Source: Bactericera cockerelli | Taxonomy: Eukaryota; Arthropoda; Insecta; Hemiptera; Triozidae | Assembly: GCA_024516035.1 (NCBI GenBank) | Contig: CM044966.1 | Location: forward strand, 20,530,576 to 20,594,575 | DNA: 64,000 bases | Direction of reading: 5' to 3' | In this document: positions 60,401 through 64,000 of the stretch, in pieces | How the letters are laid out: every line of letters begins with the position of its first letter | Numbering within the stretch: position 1 is the stretch's first letter | Program-made: the position numbers and the translations under genes | The notes under the pieces: model-generated | Told to the model about the DNA's origin: nothing | Seen by the model: only the letters and a program-made list of their open reading frames with translations | Databases searched by the model: none

Positions 60401-63093
60401 TTTTTAAAACCGAGTTTTTTTAATTTTTTATTTAGGATTAATAATTCTCGTCTAATTTTACACATTTTTCGTCAGTCATATCGAAAAACAAAACTAAAGT
60501 GTTGTACAGGGTGAGACATAATTTTTTTGTAACACCCTGTATATGGGCAGTCAAAGAGACGCAAAATTAAACATAAAGACTAAATATGCAAGAAAAACTT
60601 TGATTTTTAATTAAACTAAAAAGTTATGGTGTTTTAACTAATATTGTCGCATGGACCACCCTGTAGATATTTTCTTAAACCATCATATGGGTAGTCGAAA
60701 CTGTCTAAAATTCAACGAGGAGTCCAAATCTGAAAGAAAAAAAATGAATTTCAAAAGCCATGTTCAATTTTGTGTCAACACCTACCTACTTTTTATTTCA
60801 AGTTTTAAAATCATTCAGTGTGGACACCAAATTGAAAATGGCTTCAAATTAGTGTTTTTTACTTGTTTTTCCCACATGATTCGAAGTGTTCGTTGAATTT
60901 TATACAACTTAGAGTACCTACATGATAGTTTAAGAAAATATCTACAGGGTGGTCCATGCGACAATATTAGTTAAAACACCATAACTTTTTAGTTTAATTA
61001 AAAATCAAAGTTTTTCTTGCATATTTAGTCTTTATGTTTAATTTTGCGTCTCTTTGACTGCCCATATACAGGGTGTTACAAAAAAATTATGTCTCACCCT
61101 GTACAACACTTTAGTTTTGTTTTTCGATATGACTGACGAAAAATGTGTAAAATTAGACGAGAATTAATAATCCTAAATAAAAAATTAAAAAAACTCGGTT
61201 TTAAAAAAAATCAAGTCATTATTTCACTTGTGAACCACCCTGTATAAATTTTTTTGATGCCAATTGAAAGTGCGTGTATTCATTACACAAACACATTCTA
61301 TTCTTGTTATCGAAAAAATTAACCGAACTTGAGTTATTCAAGATTTAGAAAAAAAATTGGTCGAAAAAAAACCACCCTGTATGTAATATTTATGTTTAAA
61401 AAAGTACTCAAGCATCATTTAGAAGTAAAATTATCAAATAAAATTCAGGTCGATCCATTTAAAAATCGAAAGTTGACACCTCAATTTCTGACTTTTGAAC
61501 CACCCTGTATAAAAAAAAATTCATAACTGAAACCGCATAATTAGCACATGTACCCTAGATTTTTTTATTTTTCAAAAACTCTTTCAGGGGCCGAGAAATT
61601 TGAGGTGTCCAAGTTTGGTGGGACACCCTGTATATTATGTTCTGCTAATAAAGAGTTTCTAAATAAATAAATAAAATGTTGAAGAATGGGATCGGATGTC
61701 CCAAGAATTAGTTCAGAAGCTCATCCAAAGCATGCCGAAGCGATTGGACACCCTACTTGGTGTTAGAGGATGCAATAAAAGGTATTGAGCCCACGTATTC
61801 CAGAAATTTTTCAAAATCGCGAAATTTTAAATCTTTGTTTTTTGTCACTTTTTTTGACATTGTGTGATAATTGTCAAAAAATAAAGTTTTCCCTTTGAAG
61901 TAGCCCAAAAAAATGACTTGTTTCATGTTCCCTACAAAAATACCTATCTTTCACATCATGTTTCATCAAAACAATTTATACAGGTCAAGGTGAAAAACAG
62001 GGTTAAAAAAGCGTTCCCCTAATTGTGGTCCCCAGTGTACATTATCTTAATATATAAATGTCAAAGTCACTGACTGATCATCGCTCTACAGCCTAAACCG
62101 TAAGTCCTAGGAAGCTGAAATTTGGTAGGTAGCTTTGTCTTATAGTCTAGATGTGCAATAAGACGGGATTTTTCGAAATTCCCACTACAACACCTGCCAT
62201 TGGCGAAAAAGGATTTTTTGCTTTCACGGCCATGCCTCGGGTCGCAAAGCGGGCGACAGCCCGGTAGTAGTTAATAGAAAGTGAAAAACATAAAATTGTA
62301 CAGTCACTATAGTTCATAATAGCACTTACTTGGAGCTTTACGGAAGTCATACGGGGCACCTCGCAGTGACAGGTCCCTCTCATAGGAGAGTTTACTCAGG
62401 GCAGTGACAGGTCCCTCTCATAGGAGAGTTTACTCAGGGCGTCGGCTATGGGCGAGAAGTAGGATCCTACCCGGACCGAAGGATCCAGATTCTCACAGAT
62501 TTTTAATTTTATTTATTTTTTGTGTTTTTTTTTTCTTATATTTTTTGCCTTGGGCAACAGTATTTTTTCAAATTTTCCATATACCTTTCTTTCATGATTT
62601 ATTTTCCAATAATCATGTACTTTTTGATTTATTTTTTTCAGAAACTGCTTCTCATATCGTTTTTTCGCTATACCCATCACCTATAATTTTTATTTAACTT
62701 AACTACTTCAAGCTGTTCTATTATTTATTTTCAATTATTCTATATATATAATCAATTATTTGCTTCTATGTATAATTGTATATATTTTATTTTTATTGCC
62801 AACCTTTTGTAACATAACATTACAAATAAAACGCTTATTCTATTCTATAGTTCATAGCACTTACTTGGAGCTTTACGGAAGTCATACGGGGCACCTCGCA
62901 GTGACAGGTCCCTCTCATAGGAGAGTTTACTCAGGGCGTCGGCTATGGGCGAGAAGTAGGAGCCTACCCGGACCGAAGGATCCAGCCACTCCACGGCATC
63001 TGTGTGGCCAAACCCGGGGATGCGGATGGAGACACCCGGGGAGTTGGAGGTGGTGCGTGTCACATTGTTATAGGTGAGTCGGAGATTGTCAAT
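46476..63093 (-). CDS. PLA2G15: Lysosomal phospholipase A2 (PLA2G15)/LCAT-like, last five exons
   Basis: Exons in transcription order: 63093-62865, 55421-55194, 51259-51088, 48637-48515, 46746-46476 (stop TAG). Phases 0,1,1,2,2 fit at every junction and give 340 residues. Vertebrate PLA2G15 is slightly over 400, so the N-terminus with signal peptide lies right of the window. Family landmarks: IDNLRLTYNN, RIPGFG, GSYF, RGAPYDFRKAPNE (oxyanion side), LLAHSMGS with nucleophile Ser, LAAPWGG, WLLPSPHFWSPEEV, GWEMRQD, PPGVEVHCLHG, DDGDGTVNLRS with catalytic Asp, and GADHMSL with catalytic His. The product is expected to be a soluble, N-glycosylated acyl hydrolase/transacylase of lysosomes or secretions; NVT and NYT sequons are present. 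PLA2G15 is preferred over LCAT by the motif set. Every exon has at least one partial copy in neighbouring introns or 3' flank. Confidence 0.92.
46870..47037 (-). mobile_element. Fragment of the GAATAGTTGTCTAGA MITE
   Basis: Shares GAATAGTTGTCTAGA, AACCACCTATGTG and TTTGTATGCTGACTTCTCTA with 57433-57807 in inverted order. It is cut on the right by the MITE at 47038. Confidence 0.65.
47038..47486. mobile_element. MITE (CACTGAGATC family), copy 2
   Basis: Same TIRs as 36791-37234 with the interior in the opposite orientation. Flanks do not show a clean target duplication (GATTCAAG left, GGTCAAAA right). It is nested in the MITE fragment above. Confidence 0.8.
47690..47886 (-). mobile_element. 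tRNA-like SINE, family 2
   Basis: Minus-strand head GGTTAACGCGCTAGTCTGGT, box B GGTTCGAATCCC. Confidence 0.65.
47888..47992 (+). repeat. Terminal fragment of the hairpin-ended repeat
   Basis: Nearly identical to the last 100 bp of 29020-29755. Confidence 0.55.
48148..48508 (+). mobile_element. tRNA-like SINE, family 3, full length
   Basis: Complete copy ending in (AAG)n. Its tail stops about six bases before the exon 4-type donor (48514/48513) of the PLA2G15-like gene, so the intron's 5' end is almost directly SINE. Confidence 0.75.
49105..49260 (-). pseudogene. Partial duplicate of the PLA2G15-like GWEMRQD exon with acceptor
   Basis: About 57 nt of exon (QDLDNMQGWEMRQDVEQYA-coding) plus the acceptor CGCAG|GGACC and 40 nt of intron are repeated about 500 bp upstream of the working exon. 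The intron part GGGGACAGAGGAGCGAAAGG is repeated once more in tandem at 49207. The exon part has synonymous differences (GACGTG for GATGTG). Confidence 0.88.
49264..49400 (-). mobile_element. SINE family 3, 3' fragment, inverted
   Basis: (CTT)n then ACTCTGTCTTATCCCGCTCA, the reverse of the family 3 tail. Confidence 0.6.
49695..49725 (-). pseudogene. Short copy of exon end and donor of the PLA2G15-like NLRDYFQ exon
   Basis: AACTCACTGGAAGTAGT is the last ~15 nt of the exon with its donor. Two further such copies are at 50306-50336 and 50347-50377, all preceded by the same intron text CAGAGTAAG. They mark the scatter of this exon border. Confidence 0.7.
49722..50297 (+). repeat. GGTTGGGTGGAAGAG repeat split by a MITE
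   Basis: Left part 49722-49873, right part 50260-50297 ending TTAATAAAGTGTAAAAAAAA. The AATAAA followed 6 nt later by poly(A) shows the family ends like a polyadenylated retrotranscript. Confidence 0.6.
49874..50259. mobile_element. MITE with 26-bp terminal inverted repeats
   Basis: Left AGGGCTCTAGTATCAAAACC(GGCTCTC) and right inverse (GAGAGCC)GGTTTTGATACTAGAGCCCT, flanked by TA. The interior holds a 109-bp tandem duplication (TCAATTTATTTGATTGTGGA unit at 49958 and 50058). Confidence 0.85.
50397..50412. repeat. Poly(G) run
   Basis: A G run of 16 in intron 4; see 11153-11172. Confidence 0.9.
50611..50730 (-). pseudogene. PLA2G15-like exon 3-type duplicate, 3' part with donor
   Basis: About 100 nt of the WLLPSPHFWSPEE..NYT exon with its donor TTCCA|GTGAGT. 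It ends abruptly at GCCAGGC|TTG without an acceptor. Differences from the working exon include a synonymous ACG/ACT change and Met/Ile at the NYTM codon. Confidence 0.9.
51280..51660. repeat. AT-rich ~48-52-bp tandem array, part 1
   Basis: Units of TTTAATTAAATGCATTTATC..TGTTAATTTATCATT. The same array continues at 52620-52750 and, beyond the palindrome, 54600-55130. Confidence 0.9.
51661..51799 (-). pseudogene. PLA2G15-like exon 3-type duplicate, 5' part with acceptor
   Basis: About 139 nt of exon with the acceptor CCCCCAG|GGGATG but no donor. It shares with 52515-52612 the changes CTT TCG AAG GCC ACC for CTG TCC AAG TCC ACT, four of five silent, with one Ser to Ala. Confidence 0.9.
52036..52516. 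repeat. 38-bp tandem array (about 12 copies)
   Basis: Unit CTGTGAGGGATAGAATATTG..ATAGTTAAATTAATTAAT with few variants. It abuts the exon duplicate at 52515. Confidence 0.9.
52515..52612 (-). pseudogene. PLA2G15-like exon 3-type duplicate, 5' part, second copy
   Basis: About 98 nt of exon plus acceptor, joined at GGATAGA|AAGTGTGGGG to the 38-bp array. It carries the same substitutions as 51661-51799, so one was copied from the other or from a common diverged source. Confidence 0.9.
52753..54597. mobile_element. 1.85-kb foldback element with ~677-bp arms, TA-flanked
   Basis: The arms 52753-53429 and 53920-54597 are almost perfect inverse copies. The ends are CAGTATGTTTCAGAAAAGG and the inverse, with TA on both sides (52751-52752, 54598-54599). 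CAGT ends at a TA target suit the Tc1/mariner superfamily. The centre (53430-53919) contains an inverted SINE family 3 fragment. The element interrupts the AT-rich array. Confidence 0.9.
53437..53610 (-). mobile_element. SINE family 3 fragment in the palindrome centre
   Basis: Shares CACCCAGCC and GGAATGCCAGCATCACGAAG with other inverted copies. Confidence 0.55.
54600..55130. repeat. AT-rich tandem array, part 2
   Basis: About ten units of the 48-52-bp repeat seen at 51280-51660. The two parts flank the foldback element. Confidence 0.9.
55497..55754. mobile_element. Palindromic MITE flanked by a 28-bp direct repeat
   Basis: The palindrome runs from GGTCGGGTTCTACGAAAAAC to GTAGAACCCGACC with arms of ~90 nt around AGAGTAAAAGAGTTTAGAGC. 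AATTGTTTGTCTAAAGGGGG(AATTCTAA) occurs on both sides (55497-55524 and 55727-55754). That is too long for a normal target duplication and fits local segment duplication. Half of the palindrome recurs at 56218-56330. Confidence 0.8.
55915..56049 (-). pseudogene. PLA2G15-like nucleophile exon duplicate 1
   Basis: Contains the acceptor and first ~135 nt of the exon, including the AHSMGS codons, then diverges before any donor (reads RRSSASGVF). Part of a ~600-bp segment repeated three times together with flanking intron DNA. Confidence 0.9.
56482..56627 (-). pseudogene. PLA2G15-like nucleophile exon duplicate 2
   Basis: Same breakpoint as duplicate 1 and the same upstream text GTGTAGTAATTAAAAACACC, confirming copying of a common unit. 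Confidence 0.9.
57262..57410 (-). pseudogene. PLA2G15-like nucleophile exon duplicate 3
   Basis: Third copy, with the GGAGTGCTCG form of the working exon where copies 1 and 2 have GGTGTGCTCG. The MITE at 57433 starts 20 bp past its acceptor. Confidence 0.9.
57433..57807. mobile_element. MITE with GAATAGTTGTCTAGA ends
   Basis: 15-bp perfect terminal inverted repeats. Contains a poly(T) run near the left end and an internal repeat of ACTAAAAGTACCCTACTGAA. Confidence 0.75.
57949..57967. repeat. Poly(G) run
   Basis: 19 G residues following an A-run. Confidence 0.9.
58118..58490. mobile_element. PIF/Harbinger-like MITE with TTA target duplication
   Basis: TIRs AGGTAGGATCAC and GTGATCCTACCT, flanked by TTA on both sides (58115-58117, 58491-58493). 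Three-base TWA duplications are typical of PIF/Harbinger. The interior is built from ATATGGCA/TGCCATAT motifs in both orientations. Confidence 0.82.
58620..59200 (-). pseudogene. C-terminal fragment of a retroelement polyprotein (endonuclease-like)
   Basis: The 153-residue frame has KLYWDSTVITDRNI, NRPDIVLIDKIQK, KLIDIAHPADHNI, KYQDLATEI and VVPVVMSTNG. The RPD...IDIA pattern resembles the restriction-like endonuclease at the C-terminus of R2/RTE-annotated polyproteins. The frame continues weakly upstream to about 59200 and no RT is present. A 5'-truncated relic in PLA2G15 intron 1. Confidence 0.6.
59679..59787 (-). pseudogene. Duplicate of PLA2G15-like RGAPYDFRKAP exon, 3' part with donor
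   Basis: About 108 nt of exon ending in the donor CTCCAA|GTAAGTG. It lacks the acceptor and the IDNLRLTYNN part and changes to unrelated GC-rich sequence at CCGGAGCTGG. Confidence 0.9.
59835..59960 (+). repeat. Copy of the GGTTGGGTGGAAGAG dispersed repeat
   Basis: Begins GGTTGGGTGGAAGAGATTGC and contains GGCAATAACCCCGCCC. Confidence 0.55.
59978..61630. mobile_element. 1.65-kb palindrome built of CAGGGTG modules, TA-flanked
   Basis: The ends are CAGGGTGTCCCACCAAACTT and its inverse, with TA outside both (59976-59977, 61631-61632). The arms pair over about 740 nt (59978-60717 with 60889-61630) and weakly through most of the loop. ACAGGGTGG or its inverse recurs inside each arm about every 100-150 bp, as if MITE ends had been stacked. 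No ORF. Confidence 0.9.
62045..62267 (+). mobile_element. Helitron-like non-autonomous repeat, copy 4
   Basis: Subfamily A; the 3' end reads GCCCGGTAG with one change in the CTAG terminus. Confidence 0.5.
62330..62490 (-). pseudogene. Two fused partial duplicates of the RGAPYDFRKAP exon
   Basis: 62330-62401 is exon end plus donor. At 62402 the sequence jumps back by ~40 nt and repeats AGTGACAGGTCCCTCTCATA through GGACCGAAGGATCCAG. The flanking text is the same as in front of the working exon (AGTTCATA..GCACTTAC). Confidence 0.9.
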
Positions 63094-63379
63094 CTAAGAA
63101 AAAGTTCAAGTAATGATATTTTTCGGTTCCAGGTGCGGTTAGCTCTTTGAGAAGGTGGGTTTTATAGTGGGTGGAAATCCCACACCCCAAGTCAGGATGA
63201 CCTGGGTGTCTTTAAAAGATTTTTTCCTGCCTTCAAAAAAAAAAAAAAAAGTGAACATTTGTTATATTGCATTTTTATATATTTTTATTTATTTATATTT
63301 TTCCATTTTTAGTATGACTTTTTACCACATCGAAAGATATTTTGTACAAATAAATAAATAAATTACAAAATTACGAAAT

Positions 63380-63512
63380 TTGCTGACCTCAATAGCTTCA
63401 TCGATAAAGTGACGGATTTATAATGTTGAGGTCAGTGGTTCAATCCCGGATTCAACATAATTTTTTTGAAGGAAGTTTGAATAGTTGTAAGTTGTAATAT
63501 CACAAAATTGAT
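63380..63512 (+). mobile_element. tRNA-like SINE, family 4, degenerate
   Basis: TAGCTTCATCGATAAAGTGA and GGTTCAATCCCGG remain recognisable. Confidence 0.5.
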
Positions 63513-63564
63513 TGCAAATTAAGGAAAACAAAAGAAGAGTTGCATTTGCTGTTCATATTTTTTT

Positions 63565-63838
63565 TTTTTTTTATTTCGTAGCCATGAAACAGGAGCTACT
63601 GTAGACGCTTGTGGTCTGTTTGTAGCCTACTCATCCCGTAGTGTGCCTCCCCTCCGATGGGCGAGAAGTGACACAATACTTCCCAATTAGGTGCTGGGTC
63701 AACACGAGCGCACCGGAAGGTATCCCTTACAAACAATTGTAACCAAATTAAGAATACAAATTTTTGTCGGCACGGGGGATCGAACCCGGGACCTTCCGCA
63801 TGGCAAGCGAGTGCTTAACCACTGAGCTAATCGCGCGC
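63565..63838 (-). mobile_element. tRNA-like SINE, family 6, full length
   Basis: On the minus strand the head GCGCGATTAGCTCAGTGGTT (box A) and GGGTTCGATCCCC (box B) closely resembles a tRNA. The body includes TGTGTCACTTCTCGCCCATC and the end is GCTACGAAATAAAAAAAA. The head has an extended variable region (GGAAGGTCCC) and no separate terminator, so it is read as a SINE. Confidence 0.7.
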
Positions 63839-64000
63839 TCTTTTATTTTATGAGGATCTGCAAGAAAAACTGATTTAAACATATTGGAGAAATTTTCAGG
63901 AAGAGTGATTGTGGAGATATCTTCAGATAACCTAGCTAGACGTATAACATGATGCTGTCCAAAAACTATAAAGCAAATTCAAGTATGAATGGAACATACC

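Noticed and set aside
62865..63093. LCAT rather than PLA2G15 as the identity
   Set aside because: Motif set (RGAPYDFRKAP, LAAPWGG, PPGVEVHCLHG, DGDGTVN) fits PLA2G15 better; a shared ancestral LCAT-like role cannot be fully excluded.
63750..63838. tRNA gene candidate on the minus strand
   Set aside because: Head is followed by the same body found at 24128-24300 without a head; a SINE is the better explanation.
63990..64000. Possible donor and next exon at the right edge (CATACC = GGTATG on minus)
   Set aside because: Only a few bases are visible; cannot be supported.

Overview
The window is AT-rich animal nuclear DNA with long introns, spliced genes, tRNA-derived SINE-like repeats, non-LTR retrotransposons and many MITEs. 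The gene set and repeat style suggest an insect, possibly a hemipteran. That assignment is inference; nothing here fixes a species. There is no bacterial operon, rRNA gene, convincing functional tRNA gene or CRISPR array.

Four protein-coding host genes can be reconstructed. (1) Minus strand, 16714 to 470 and running off the left edge: a PR/SET-domain (PRDM-like) protein, seven exons in frame. (2) Minus strand, 32854 to 23274: a complete six-exon cyclin-Q (CCNQ/FAM58) gene of 271 residues. (3) Plus strand, 39910 to 41628: a 572-residue BTB-BACK protein with its whole coding region in one exon. (4) Minus strand, 63093 to 46476: the last five exons of a lysosomal phospholipase A2 / LCAT-like (PLA2G15) gene; the 5' exons lie beyond the right edge. 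In genes 1, 2 and 4 every exon has AG/GT borders and the phases agree at every junction.

Between and inside them: 1-16 kb holds PRDM introns with SINEs, Helitron-like repeats, a 46-bp array and a nearly full-length non-LTR element (about 11.2-16.0 kb). 16.7-21.4 kb is mostly repeats, ending in a second non-LTR element. 21.4-31.6 kb is cyclin-Q introns and 3' flank, dominated by tandem arrays. 33-46 kb is intergenic with MITEs, SINEs, RT relics and the BTB gene. 46-63 kb is PLA2G15 introns with two large palindromes, partial exon copies and AT-rich arrays.

The most striking property is shared by the three spliced genes. Tandem arrays or extra partial copies of exon ends, usually carrying the adjoining splice site, sit beside most exons: about 36 copies of a PRDM donor, about 45 copies of a cyclin-Q acceptor, 13 copies of a cyclin-Q donor, about 22 copies of the cyclin-Q terminal exon with its stop codon, and scattered partial copies of all five PLA2G15 exons. 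Several copies differ from the working exon mainly at synonymous sites. The long open frames inside these arrays are not genes.
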